A stretch of DNA of 7,951 nt, from assembly GCA_022712075.1 (NCBI GenBank), contig JALAHE010000058.1:1-7951 (forward strand), given 5' to 3'. The position numbers and the translations under genes are program-made. This document shows positions 1 to 6,593 of the stretch, in pieces. A model generated the notes under the pieces. It was not told where the DNA came from, searched no databases, and saw nothing but the letters and a program-made list of their open reading frames with translations. Origin of the DNA: Galactobacter sp. GTDB lineage: Bacteria; Actinomycetota; Actinomycetes; Actinomycetales; Micrococcaceae. Numbering within the stretch: the stretch's first letter is position 1; every line of letters starts with the position of its first letter.

Positions 1-443
1 GCTCCCTTTCCGTCATTCAGGCCTTCCGCGACCGGGATGCGGGCCGCCGGGCGGCCGACCACCTGGTGCTCTTTTCTCCCGCGGCCGACTATCGCTTCGT
101 CAATCCCGAGGCGCTGGCGCTTGAATCGCGGGACCCCATGCTCAACATCCGGCAGATCAGGGCGGCCGGCGTCGCCTGGGCCGGAGAGCGCGAGTTGACC
201 GACCCGATGATCAGCCCGCTGTTCGGCTCCTTCGAGGGCCTCCCGCCGATGACCATCTTCCACGGTGACCGGGACCTGCTGCTGCCCGACACCCTCCTGC
301 TGGCCCAGCGGGCCAGGGAGGCGGGCGTCGACGTTGACTTCGTGCAGATCCCCGGGGGCTTCCACGTCCACGTGACGGCCATCGCCACCCCGGAGGCTCG
401 GCGCGATCTGGCCCACGCCGCGCGCGTTATCCGCGGTGGGTGA
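1..443 (+). CDS. Alpha/beta hydrolase (fold-3 / acetyl-hydrolase-like), C-terminal fragment
   Basis: The gene is truncated by the window edge: the frame is open from base 3 and ends at TGA 441-443, giving about 146 visible residues. The opening residues SLSVIQAFRD read like the helix just after the GDSAGG nucleophile elbow of the Abhydrolase_3 (hormone-sensitive-lipase/acetyl hydrolase) family, so the catalytic Ser is probably just outside the window. A later strand-loop, TIFHGDRDLLLPD, fits the usual position of the catalytic Asp. GGFHVHV near the C-terminus fits the catalytic His. Family members hydrolyse small esters in the cytoplasm; the substrate here is unknown. The next gene starts 1 nt after the stop, so the two are probably co-transcribed and translationally coupled. 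The fold is fairly sure, the subfamily less so. Confidence 0.8.
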   Translation, partial: SLSVIQAFRDRDAGRRAADHLVLFSPAADYRFVNPEALALESRDPMLNIRQIRAAGVAWAGERELTDPMISPLFGSFEGLPPMTIFHGDRDLLLPDTLLLAQRAREAGVDVDFVQIPGGFHVHVTAIATPEARRDLAHAARVIRGG

Positions 444-444
444 C

Positions 445-918
445 ATGGCCTCTCACCCAGGAGCGCTCGCGCCCGTGGTCCACCGCGTGATCGTTCCGGT
501 GCCGCCAGAAGCGGCGGATCGGGTGCTGACCGCCCGGATCGGTGAGTGGTGGCCCGTGGAGGGCCACGGCGTCTTTGGTGCGGGCGCCACCGTCGGATTC
601 CGCGCCGGGGCGATCGTGGAGACCTCTCCGTCAGGGGAGGAGGCCGTGTGGGGAACGGTCATGGACCACGCGGCCGGCCGCTGGCTCGAGACCACTTGGC
701 ACCCTGGCGGCACGCCGGCCGAGGCCACGCGCCTCTCCGTGCGGTTGGCCTCCGTGCCGGTAGCCACGACGGACGGCCTCGTGCAGGGCACCGAGGTGCG
801 GCTCGAGCATTCCGGGTGGGAGCGCAGCGACGACGGCCCCGAGGCCCGCGCCGACTACGAGCGCGGCTGGCCGGGCGTGCTTGAGCGCTTCGCCCTGTTC
901 GCTGCGCGCTCGGCCTAG
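445..918 (+). CDS. SRPBCC / AHSA1-like (START-fold) domain protein
   Basis: A 157-residue protein made of one SRPBCC domain, close to the usual family length. It opens with a first strand (VHRVIVPVPPEAADRVLTA) followed by WWP. A central GTVMDHAAGRWLETTWHPGG segment comes next, then TEVRLEHSGWERS and a C-terminal helix with GWPGVLERFALF. This order matches Activator-of-Hsp90-ATPase-1-like proteins, small cytoplasmic helix-grip proteins that bind hydrophobic ligands in a cavity. No catalytic residue can be assigned. ATG 445 is preferred because GGTGGG at 435-440 sits 4 nt upstream; an in-frame GTG at 436 would overlap the hydrolase stop and lies inside that RBS. The stop (TAG 916-918) overlaps the stop of the convergent AraC gene. 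The family call is good but the function is unknown. Confidence 0.75.
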   Translation: MASHPGALAPVVHRVIVPVPPEAADRVLTARIGEWWPVEGHGVFGAGATVGFRAGAIVETSPSGEEAVWGTVMDHAAGRWLETTWHPGGTPAEATRLSVRLASVPVATTDGLVQGTEVRLEHSGWERSDDGPEARADYERGWPGVLERFALFAARSA

Positions 919-2006
919 CGGGCCAGGCGCTCCGCGCGGTACTCGCCGGGCGTGAGCCCCTCGGCGGCCTTGAACGCGCGGGCGAAGCCGGAGGCATCGG
1001 CGAAGCCCCAGTGTGCGCCGATCGCCGAGACCGGGCGGGAGGCCAGGCGCGGGTCGGCCAGGTCGGCGCGGCAGCCCTCCAGGCGCCGGCGGCGGATCCA
1101 GGCGCTGGGCGTGGCCCCGCGCTGGGAGAAGAGCTGCTGAAGGTAGCGCACCGAGACGTGCTGCGCGGCCGCGACCTCCTCGACGCTGAGCTCGGGGCGG
1201 CCCACGTGCTCGTCGATGTACGCGCAGGCGGCGGCGAACACCACGTCGGCGGTGGGCACGCTCGGTTCGGGTCCGAGCCGCTGCAGCAAGGTGGCCTGGA
1301 CCAGATCCAGCACGGCGTCGACGGCCCGCGGCTCGGGGTCCACCCCGCCCGTGCGCAGGGCGCGCCCGAGGCCACCCAAGAGGCTCGAGGCCAGGGCACC
1401 CAGCCCGTGGCGGCCCGAGATGCGCTCGGCCGTCAGTCGCGCGACCTGCGCCGGGGTGAGGCCCAGGCGGTCGCGCGGGATCATGAGGACAAACATGCTG
1501 AAGCGGTCCTCGAAGTCCAGCGAGTAGGGCCGCGTGGTGTCGTAGATGGCGAGGTCGCCCGGCGTGAGTGCCGCTTCGCGCCCGTCCTGCGCGAGCACCG
1601 AATAGCCGTGCACCTGCAGTCCCAGCTTGTAGATACCCGGATCGGCATGAGCGATCGCGGCGGCGTCCCGCCAGACCCGCACGGCGGTTCCGGCCACCTC
1701 CGTGGCGCAGGCGGCGCCGAGGTCCTGGCTCAGCAGGGCGCCGGAGAAGCCGGGGCCTTCGGCACCGGGCGCGGGACCGCCCGCCCCACCGGCGAGGGAT
1801 GGTCCGACGCCGCGTGACCCGGCCCCAGCGCCAGACGCGCCGAGCGCGCGAGGCGAGCGGGCGCCGTCGTGCAGTGAAAGGGGCCCGCCCAGGGGCGTGG
1901 CGTGCAACGGCACGAAGGCCTCGTTGACGGCCTGGCGCCAGCCATCGAAGCGGTCGGGCGCGGCCAGGGCACCGGCGTCGAACACCTCGACGGCACCTGC
2001 TGCCAT
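915..2006 (-). CDS. AraC-family transcriptional regulator (AraC_binding_2 N-domain)
   Basis: A 363-residue DNA-binding regulator. Residues about 10-200 match the AraC_binding_2 ligand-sensing domain: FDGWRQAVNEAFVPL, then DPGIYKLGLQVHGYSVLAQ, DGREAALTPGDLAIYDTTRPY and FVLMIPRDRLGL. Residues about 255-360 form the paired helix-turn-helix, with the first HTH near 273-294 (LSVEEVAAAQHVSVRYLQQLF) and the AraC signature near 326-356 (VSAIGAHWGFADASGFARAF ending in LTPGEYR). ATG 2006 is chosen because GAGGAGG (2011-2017 on the complement) lies 4 nt upstream; the open frame further upstream is antisense to the GMC gene. It is divergent from the GMC/aldehyde dehydrogenase operon and probably controls it, with the inducer being the alcohol or aldehyde. 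Odd feature: residues about 48-88 are a Gly/Ala/Pro/Ser-rich insert in the sensor domain. Confidence 0.9.
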   Translation of the reverse strand: MAAGAVEVFDAGALAAPDRFDGWRQAVNEAFVPLHATPLGGPLSLHDGARSPRALGASGAGAGSRGVGPSLAGGAGGPAPGAEGPGFSGALLSQDLGAACATEVAGTAVRVWRDAAAIAHADPGIYKLGLQVHGYSVLAQDGREAALTPGDLAIYDTTRPYSLDFEDRFSMFVLMIPRDRLGLTPAQVARLTAERISGRHGLGALASSLLGGLGRALRTGGVDPEPRAVDAVLDLVQATLLQRLGPEPSVPTADVVFAAACAYIDEHVGRPELSVEEVAAAQHVSVRYLQQLFSQRGATPSAWIRRRRLEGCRADLADPRLASRPVSAIGAHWGFADASGFARAFKAAEGLTPGEYRAERLAR

Positions 2007-2010
2007 GACC

Positions 2011-2017
2011 CCTCCTC
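2011..2017 (-). promoter_or_regulatory. Ribosome binding site of the AraC-family gene
   Basis: The complement reads GAGGAGG, 4 nt before the ATG at 2006. It decides this start against the very long upstream extension of the same frame. Confidence 0.75.
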
Positions 2018-2030
2018 GCGTCTTCGTCCA

Positions 2031-2092
2031 GTGTGGCACACGGCAGTGACGCGCATCACAGGAGTGCGCGTGGTGCACACTGCGGTGCGCGT
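2031..2092. promoter_or_regulatory. Candidate operator cluster in the divergent AraC / GMC promoter region
   Basis: The 168-bp gap between the divergent starts holds several repeats. GCACACGGCAGTG (2036-2048) and GCACACTGCGGTG (2075-2087) match at 11 of 13 positions in direct orientation, 39 bp apart. GTGCGCGT occurs at 2064-2071 and again at 2085-2092, a 21-bp period. An 11-bp dyad, GTGTG-G-CACAC, spans 2031-2041. AraC-family activators typically bind direct-repeat half-sites about 21 bp (two helical turns) apart, so this cluster is the likely site for the adjacent regulator. That assignment is inference. No convincing -10/-35 pair was recognised. Confidence 0.5.
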
Positions 2093-2163
2093 CAGGCCCA
2101 TGCCCGGCGGGCGGCCGCGGGCCAGGCTGGTGGCAGGCCGGCGATCCCCACCGGCACCGAAGC

Positions 2164-2170
2164 AGGAGGA
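2164..2170 (+). promoter_or_regulatory. Ribosome binding site of the GMC oxidoreductase gene
   Basis: AGGAGGA lies 4 nt before ATG 2175. It fixes that start and argues against the in-frame extension that begins upstream inside the AraC gene. Confidence 0.85.
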
Positions 2171-2174
2171 AAGC

Positions 2175-3689
2175 ATGCCGCAGCAGAGCGACTACATCGT
2201 CATCGGCGCCGGATCGGCCGGCAGCTCGCTGACGAGGCGGCTCATTGACGCCGGGCACAGCGTGCACGTCATCGAGGCCGGCTCCGTGGACACCGACCCC
2301 AACATCCACAGCCCCCAGGGCTGGCCCGCCCTCCTGACCGGCCCCAACGATTGGGCCGTCATGACCACCGCGCAGCAGCACGCCGGCGGCCGCGAGCTGT
2401 TCTGGCCCCGCGGCAAGGTGCTGGGTGGTTCCTCCTCGCTCAACGGCATGATCTACATCCGCGGCCACCGCGACGACTACGACGCGTGGGAGGCCGAGGG
2501 CAACACCGGCTGGGGCTGGGACTCCGTGCTGCCGCTCTTCAAGCGCTCCGAGGACCACGAGGACGGTGCGTCCGAGTTCCACGGCGCCGGCGGCCCGCTG
2601 CACGTCTCGCGCCTGCGTGTTCGCCACCCCGCGGCGCAGGCGTTCGTCGACGCCGCCGTGGCGCTTGGCCACCCCCTCACCGAGGACTTCAACGGCGAGA
2701 TCATGGAGGGCGCCGGCTTCAACCACGCCACGATCAAGGACGGCAAGCGCCACAGCGCCTGGCAGGCCTTTGTGGTGCCCGTGCTGGATTCGCCGCTGCT
2801 CACCGTGACCACGGACGCGCTGGTGCACCGCGTGGTGATTTCCAACGGGGAAGCCGTGGGCGTGGAGTACTCCGTGGGCGGCGAGACGCTCGTGGCCACC
2901 GCGGGTGCCGAGATCATCCTGTCCGCCGGCGCCATCGGCTCGCCCGCCGTGCTGCAGCGCTCCGGCGTGGGCGACCGCGCCGACCTGGCCGCCGCCGGCG
3001 TGGACGTAGTCGTGGATCTGCCGGGCGTCGGCAAGAACCTGCACGATCACCTGCTGGTCGGCAACATTTATGAGTCGCCCTCGCCGCTGATTCCCGGGCG
3101 CAACAACCTGCTGGAGTCCCAGCTCTTCGCGCACTCGCAGCAGACGGAGGACAACGCGCCGGACCTCCAGCCGCTCTTCCTGCACCTGCCGTACCCGACC
3201 GACGGCGGCGACGCCCCCTCCCAAGGCTTCACCATTGCGCCGGGCCTCGTGGCGCCGCGCTCCCGCGGCACGCTGCGCATCGCCTCGGCCGACCCGGCCG
3301 CCGCCGCGCTCGTGGACCCGAACATCCTCGCCGAGGACTACGACGTCGAGGCGCTCGTCGACGCCGTCATCATGTGCCGCGAGATCGGCGGCCACGAGGC
3401 GATGGCGCCGTTCGTGGCCCGCGAGTACGTTCCCTCCTCCGCCCCCGCGGATCGCGATGCGATCCGCTCGCTCGTCCGCGCTTTGGCCGGGACCTACCAC
3501 CACCAGGTCGGGACGTGCAAGATGGGCGTGGGCGACGACTCCGTCGTGGATCCGCAGCTGCGCGTGCGCGGCGTGGTGGGCCTGCGCGTTGCCGACGCCT
3601 CGATCATGCCCACCGTCCCGCGCGGCAACACCAACGCCCCCGCCATCATGGTGGGCGAAAAGGCCGCCGACCTTCTCCTCGGCGCCTGA
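2175..3689 (+). CDS. GMC-family FAD-dependent oxidoreductase (choline/alcohol dehydrogenase-like)
   Basis: A 504-residue flavoenzyme expected to oxidise an alcohol to an aldehyde. The N-terminal Rossmann motif GAGSAG is at residues 11-16, with Glu34 at the ribose-binding position. GMC signature 1 spans about 79-98 (RGKVLGGSSSLNGM..., with Leu89 in place of a flavin-linking His). Signature 2 spans about 252-266 (GAIGSPAVLQRSGVG). The C-terminal catalytic pair is His443 in YHHQVGTCKMG and Asn487 in GNTNAPAIMVGEKAADLL. Length is normal for the family. No signal peptide is visible, so it is probably cytoplasmic. The His that anchors FAD covalently in Arthrobacter choline oxidase is absent, so FAD is probably non-covalent. 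It is first in an operon with the aldehyde dehydrogenase 34 nt downstream. The fold is certain; the substrate is unknown (choline, a polyol, a polyether or another primary alcohol). Confidence 0.93.
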   Translation: MPQQSDYIVIGAGSAGSSLTRRLIDAGHSVHVIEAGSVDTDPNIHSPQGWPALLTGPNDWAVMTTAQQHAGGRELFWPRGKVLGGSSSLNGMIYIRGHRDDYDAWEAEGNTGWGWDSVLPLFKRSEDHEDGASEFHGAGGPLHVSRLRVRHPAAQAFVDAAVALGHPLTEDFNGEIMEGAGFNHATIKDGKRHSAWQAFVVPVLDSPLLTVTTDALVHRVVISNGEAVGVEYSVGGETLVATAGAEIILSAGAIGSPAVLQRSGVGDRADLAAAGVDVVVDLPGVGKNLHDHLLVGNIYESPSPLIPGRNNLLESQLFAHSQQTEDNAPDLQPLFLHLPYPTDGGDAPSQGFTIAPGLVAPRSRGTLRIASADPAAAALVDPNILAEDYDVEALVDAVIMCREIGGHEAMAPFVAREYVPSSAPADRDAIRSLVRALAGTYHHQVGTCKMGVGDDSVVDPQLRVRGVVGLRVADASIMPTVPRGNTNAPAIMVGEKAADLLLGA

Positions 3690-3713
3690 GCGCCGGACCA
3701 CCCAAGCCGAAAC

Positions 3714-3717
3714 GGAG
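3714..3717 (+). promoter_or_regulatory. Ribosome binding site supporting the TTG start of the aldehyde dehydrogenase
   Basis: GGAG lies 6 nt before TTG 3724. The frame has no ATG or GTG between the GMC stop and the conserved N-terminus of the protein, so this site decides the start. Confidence 0.6.
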
Positions 3718-3723
3718 CAGACC

Positions 3724-5145
3724 TTGAGCACTCTTCTTGATTCCATCCAGCCGGCCTCCGGCGGACGCACCATCCTCGACCCGGCCACGGGCGAGCCGGT
3801 CGGCCGCGTCGCCGAGCCCGGCGTCGCCGCGCTCGACGCCGCCGTGGCAGCGGCCCGCGCCGCGCAGCCCGGCTGGGCCGCGCTGGGCGACGCCCGCCGT
3901 GTGGAGCTCCTGAACGCCGCGGCCGACGCCATCGAGGCGAACGCCGAGGAGCTCGCCGTGCTGCTCTCCCGCGAGCAGGGCAAGCCGCTCAACGGCCCCA
4001 ACGCGCGCTTCGAGGTCGGCGGCGCTGTGGCCTGGCTGCGCGCCACGGCCGCCGTGCCGGTGGAGCCCGAGGTGATCGTCAACGACGACGCCACGTACGC
4101 CGAGGTGCACCACAAGCCGCTGGGCGTGGTGGGCGCGATTGGCCCGTGGAACTGGCCCATGATGATCTCCGTGTGGCAGCTGGCCCCCAGCCTGCGCATG
4201 GGCAACACCGTGGTCATGAAGCCCTCCGAGTTCACGCCGCTCTCCGTGCTGGCTCTGGCCCAGGTCATCAACACGGCCCTGCCGGCCGACGTGCTGATCG
4301 TGGTGCCGGGCGGCCGCGAGGTGGGCGAGGCGATCTCCAAGCACCCGGGCATCGACAAGCTGATGTTCACGGGCTCCACCGCCACGGGCAAGGCGATCAT
4401 CCGCTCCGCCGCCGATTCGGTGAAGCGCGTGACCATGGAGCTCGGCGGCAACGACGCCGGCATCGTCCTGGACGACGCCGATCCCGCCGCGATCGCCGAG
4501 GGCCTCTTCTGGGGCGCGTTCATCAACACGGGTCAGACCTGCGCTGCGCTCAAGCGCCTCTACGTGCCGGATTCCCTCTACGACGCCGTCTGCGAGGAGC
4601 TGACCAAGGTGGCCCAGGCGATGCCGATGGGCGTGGGCCTCTCCGAGGACAACGTCCTCGGCCCGCTGCAGAACAAGAAGCAGTACGACATCGTGGCCTC
4701 GCTGGTGCAGGCGGCCAAGGACGGCGGCGGCCGCGTGCTGGTCGGCGGCGATCCTGACGAGTCCGCGCCGGGCTACTTCTACCCGACGACGCTCGTGGCC
4801 GACCTGCCGAACGACAACGCGCTCGTGGCGCAGGAGCAGTTCGGCCCGGCGCTGCCGATCATCCGCTACTCCTCGCTGGATGAGGCGATCGAGATGGCCA
4901 ACGGCCTGGACGTGGGCCTCGGCGCCTCGGTCTGGACCCCGTCCCCGGACCGCGCCCGCGAGGTGGCCCTGCGCCTCGAGGCCGGCACGGTGTGGGTCAA
5001 CGAGCACGGCGCGATCGACCCGCGCGTGCCCTTCGGCGGCTCCAAGCAGTCCGGCTTCGGCGTGGAGTTCTCCAAGGCCGGCCTGCTCGAGTGCGCGCAG
5101 CCCGTCTCCATCAAGGGTGCCGCGGGGTCCTTCACGGCCTCCTGA
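3724..5145 (+). CDS. NAD(P)-dependent aldehyde dehydrogenase
   Basis: A 473-residue ALDH-superfamily enzyme that would oxidise an aldehyde to a carboxylic acid with NAD(P)+. All hallmarks are present: the oxyanion Asn143 in GPWNWP, the cofactor-binding Lys166 in KPSE, the FTGSTATG loop at 215-222, the general base Glu239 in ELGGN, the nucleophile Cys273 in NTGQTC, and Glu371 in QEQFGP. The C-terminal PFGGSKQSGFG motif is also intact. The start is TTG 3724 with GGAG 6 nt upstream; the open frame extends further upstream only as a shadow of the GMC gene. It follows the GMC gene by 34 nt and is followed by a strong hairpin, so the pair forms a two-gene operon for alcohol to aldehyde to acid. The aldehyde is probably the product of the GMC enzyme. 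No specific subfamily is claimed. Confidence 0.93.
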   Translation: MSTLLDSIQPASGGRTILDPATGEPVGRVAEPGVAALDAAVAAARAAQPGWAALGDARRVELLNAAADAIEANAEELAVLLSREQGKPLNGPNARFEVGGAVAWLRATAAVPVEPEVIVNDDATYAEVHHKPLGVVGAIGPWNWPMMISVWQLAPSLRMGNTVVMKPSEFTPLSVLALAQVINTALPADVLIVVPGGREVGEAISKHPGIDKLMFTGSTATGKAIIRSAADSVKRVTMELGGNDAGIVLDDADPAAIAEGLFWGAFINTGQTCAALKRLYVPDSLYDAVCEELTKVAQAMPMGVGLSEDNVLGPLQNKKQYDIVASLVQAAKDGGGRVLVGGDPDESAPGYFYPTTLVADLPNDNALVAQEQFGPALPIIRYSSLDEAIEMANGLDVGLGASVWTPSPDRAREVALRLEAGTVWVNEHGAIDPRVPFGGSKQSGFGVEFSKAGLLECAQPVSIKGAAGSFTAS

Positions 5146-5173
5146 GGTTCTTGGCTCTGACACCTACCTCAAT

Positions 5174-5226
5174 GCACGACGCCGGTCGGTTGCCTCCCGC
5201 TGGGAGGCGACCGGCCGGCGTCGTGC
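5174..5226 (+). terminator. 25-bp hairpin after the GMC/ALDH operon
   Basis: The arms at 5174-5198 and 5202-5226 pair over 25 positions with a 3-nt loop (GCT). Only two positions deviate from Watson-Crick, and both are T-G pairs that remain G-U in RNA. It starts 28 nt after the aldehyde dehydrogenase stop. No T-run follows, as is common for actinobacterial terminators. It is unusually long for a simple terminator. Confidence 0.75.
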
Positions 5227-5251
5227 TGGGTGGGGTTCACACTCCCCGGTG

Positions 5252-5291
5252 CTTGCACGTGTCCCCGCGTATTGAACGGGGAAAGTGCAAG
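5252..5291 (-). terminator. Hairpin after the DUF3024 gene
   Basis: CTTGCAC (5252-5258) pairs with GTGCAAG (5285-5291) and, inside it, TCCCCG (5262-5267) pairs with CGGGGA (5277-5282), leaving a small internal loop and a 9-nt apical loop. It lies 10 nt beyond the stop of the minus-strand DUF3024 gene, so it probably ends that transcript. It faces the operon terminator at 5174-5226, from which it is separated by 25 nt. No T-run is seen on the minus strand. Confidence 0.6.
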
Positions 5292-5301
5292 GACTGGGGG
5301 C

Positions 5302-5625
5302 TCAGCGCCAGAAGAGGGCGTCCGCGTCCTCGTCGATGGCGGCGAGGAGCGTGCTGACCCGCTCGGCTGGCGCCGCCTCGTGGGGGTGGAACTCGCCGGC
5401 GGCGTCGGCCGAGAAGAGCGACCACAGCTCGGTAAGCGCGGTGAAGCTCAGCCGCGCGATGGTGGTCTCGGTCCACTCGGCGGCGGGGTCGAGGCGGACG
5501 GACTCGACGATGGTCACGTGGTGGCCGTCCACGTCGGCGCGCAGGCGAAGGCGATCGTCGCCGTCCGGGGCGTAGCTCGCCGCCCACGCATTGATGACGG
5601 TCAGGTCCTGCTCACGAATCGCCAT
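5302..5625 (-). CDS. DUF3024 family protein
   Basis: A 107-residue soluble protein. It starts MAIREQDLTVINAW and has a central VTIVESVRL strand. PEWT-like and IARLSF elements (EWTETTIARLSFTAL) follow, then LWSLFSADAAGEFHPHE, and it ends with IDEDADALFWR. This order and the terminal FW match the DUF3024 family of small actinobacterial proteins, whose function is not known. There is no signal peptide, membrane segment or visible catalytic motif. ATG 5625 agrees with the family N-terminus, but no good Shine-Dalgarno site is present upstream, so it may be weakly expressed or leaderless. It lies downstream of the FAH-family gene on the same strand but behind a strong hairpin, so its own promoter would have to sit in or next to that hairpin. 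It is rich in acidic residues. Confidence 0.75.
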   Translation of the reverse strand: MAIREQDLTVINAWAASYAPDGDDRLRLRADVDGHHVTIVESVRLDPAAEWTETTIARLSFTALTELWSLFSADAAGEFHPHEAAPAERVSTLLAAIDEDADALFWR

Positions 5626-5655
5626 GGGACCAGTCTGTCGCGCAGAGCGCCTATG

Positions 5656-5725
5656 GAAAAACCGCGCCCTCCTGGACTATCCGCGTCCTCGAGGACTCGG
5701 ATTGTTCAGGCGGGCGCGGTTTTTC
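5656..5725 (-). terminator. 70-bp hairpin with T-runs on both strands (palindromic element A), ending the FAH-family transcript
   Basis: GAAAAACCGCGCCC (5656-5669) is a perfect inverted copy of GGGCGCGGTTTTTC (5712-5725). Pairing continues inward through CCTG/CAGG, ATCCG/CGGAT and GTCC/GGAC to a TCGA loop, about 30 pairs with three mismatches. On either strand the GC-rich stem ends in a run of five T, the classic intrinsic terminator form. It starts 10 nt after the FAH-family stop. Each arm carries a GGRCGCGG-like box twice at 19-bp spacing, as in the elements at 6671 and 6849. Confidence 0.8.
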
Positions 5726-5735
5726 GCCCTGGGGC

Positions 5736-6584
5736 TCAGACGAGCCGCGTGTGCTGCTCGCCGAGGCCGTCGATCGTCACGACCATCTCGTCGCCCGCGA
5801 CCATCCACGGGTGGCGGCCGGCCTCGTTGCGGCGGCCCAGGGCCACGCCGGCCGGGGTGCCCGTGATGATGAGGTCGCCGGGCTGCAGCGTGATCATCGT
5901 GGAGAGGTAGGAGACGAGCGCGGCGGGGGAGAAGACCGTGCTGCCGACCGAATCCTGCTGGACCACCTCGCCGTTGAGGCGCGTGGTCAGCTGCGCGTTC
6001 GGGTCGAACTCGTCCGGGGTGACGACCCACGGGCCCACGGGGGTGGTGGCCTCCCAGATCTTGCCCTGGGTCCACTCGGCCGTGCGGCCCTGCCAGCCGC
6101 GCATGGAGACGTCGTTGGCGATGGTGTAGCCGGCGATGGCCTCTGCGGCCTGCTCCTCGCTCAGGCGGCGCCCGCCGGCGCCGATGACGATGCCGAGCTC
6201 GCCCTCCCAGTCGAGGCGGTGGTCCTCGGCCGGGATCTGGACGTCGTCGTCCGGGCCCGTGAGCGTCAGCGCGAACTTGGCGAAGACCGTGGGGAAGGTG
6301 GGGACCTCGTTTCCGGTCTCCTTGATGTGCTCGTGGTAGTTCAGGCCGATGCAGAGCACCTTGGCCGGGTTGAGCACGGGCTGAGCCAGCTGGCCGCGCT
6401 CGGCGGCCGGGAGGCGCGTGGCGCTCGGGGCCTGCGCGGCCTCGAGGGCGGCAGCCCGCTCGGTCTCGCCGGCGGCAAGGAGGGCTCCGACGTCGGCGAA
6501 GCCGGGCAGCGGGGACAGGGTGGCGTCCTCGTTGACGAGGACGGCCTGGGTGGTGGCGCCGGTGCGCAGGGTCGCGAGCTTCAT
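5736..6584 (-). CDS. Fumarylacetoacetate hydrolase (FAH) family protein
   Basis: A 282-residue enzyme of the FAH family, which cleaves, decarboxylates or isomerises beta-keto or enol acids with a divalent metal. Seen: an N-terminal cap domain from MKLATLRTG; the signature CIGLNYHEHIKETG at about 78-91; metal-ligand motif Glu127-Gly-Glu129 in DWEGELGIVIG; the third acidic ligand Asp158 in GYTIANDVSMRGWQ; ITGTPAGVALG; and a C-terminal GDEMVVTIDGLG. The usual FxKP is FAKF here (Lys103 kept, Pro changed to Phe). ATG 6584 matches the family N-terminus, although AAGAGG is only 1 nt away. It is divergent from an extradiol dioxygenase across a 467-bp region. In homoprotocatechuate-type meta pathways a FAH-fold enzyme decarboxylates and isomerises the ring-cleavage product, so a pathway partnership is plausible. 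Acylpyruvase or ureidoglycolate lyase-like activity cannot be excluded. Confidence 0.9.
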   Translation of the reverse strand: MKLATLRTGATTQAVLVNEDATLSPLPGFADVGALLAAGETERAAALEAAQAPSATRLPAAERGQLAQPVLNPAKVLCIGLNYHEHIKETGNEVPTFPTVFAKFALTLTGPDDDVQIPAEDHRLDWEGELGIVIGAGGRRLSEEQAAEAIAGYTIANDVSMRGWQGRTAEWTQGKIWEATTPVGPWVVTPDEFDPNAQLTTRLNGEVVQQDSVGSTVFSPAALVSYLSTMITLQPGDLIITGTPAGVALGRRNEAGRHPWMVAGDEMVVTIDGLGEQHTRLV

Positions 6585-6593
6585 GCCTCTTAT

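Noticed and set aside
436..444. GTG 436 as the start of the SRPBCC protein
   Set aside because: It lies inside the GGTGGG that serves ATG 445 and adds only three residues outside the domain.
1902..2174. N-terminal extension of the GMC protein from 1902
   Set aside because: It would run through the AraC gene and the promoter region. The AGGAGGA-preceded ATG at 2175 begins right at the family N-terminus.
2175..3689. Calling the GMC enzyme choline oxidase or BetA
   Set aside because: The FAD-linking His is missing and no betaine/choline-specific context (BetT, BetI) is present; only the GMC family can be supported.
2007..4529. Upstream extension of the AraC-gene frame into a 1204-codon minus-strand frame antisense to the GMC and ALDH genes
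   Set aside because: Stop-free antisense frames are expected opposite GC-rich genes. The sequence upstream of 2006 has no family match (Arg/His/Gly/Val-rich), and the AraC start has its own strong RBS.
3646..5163. 505-codon minus-strand frame opposite the aldehyde dehydrogenase
   Set aside because: It is exactly antisense to a gene with every ALDH catalytic motif, has the composition of a shadow frame and shows no domain.
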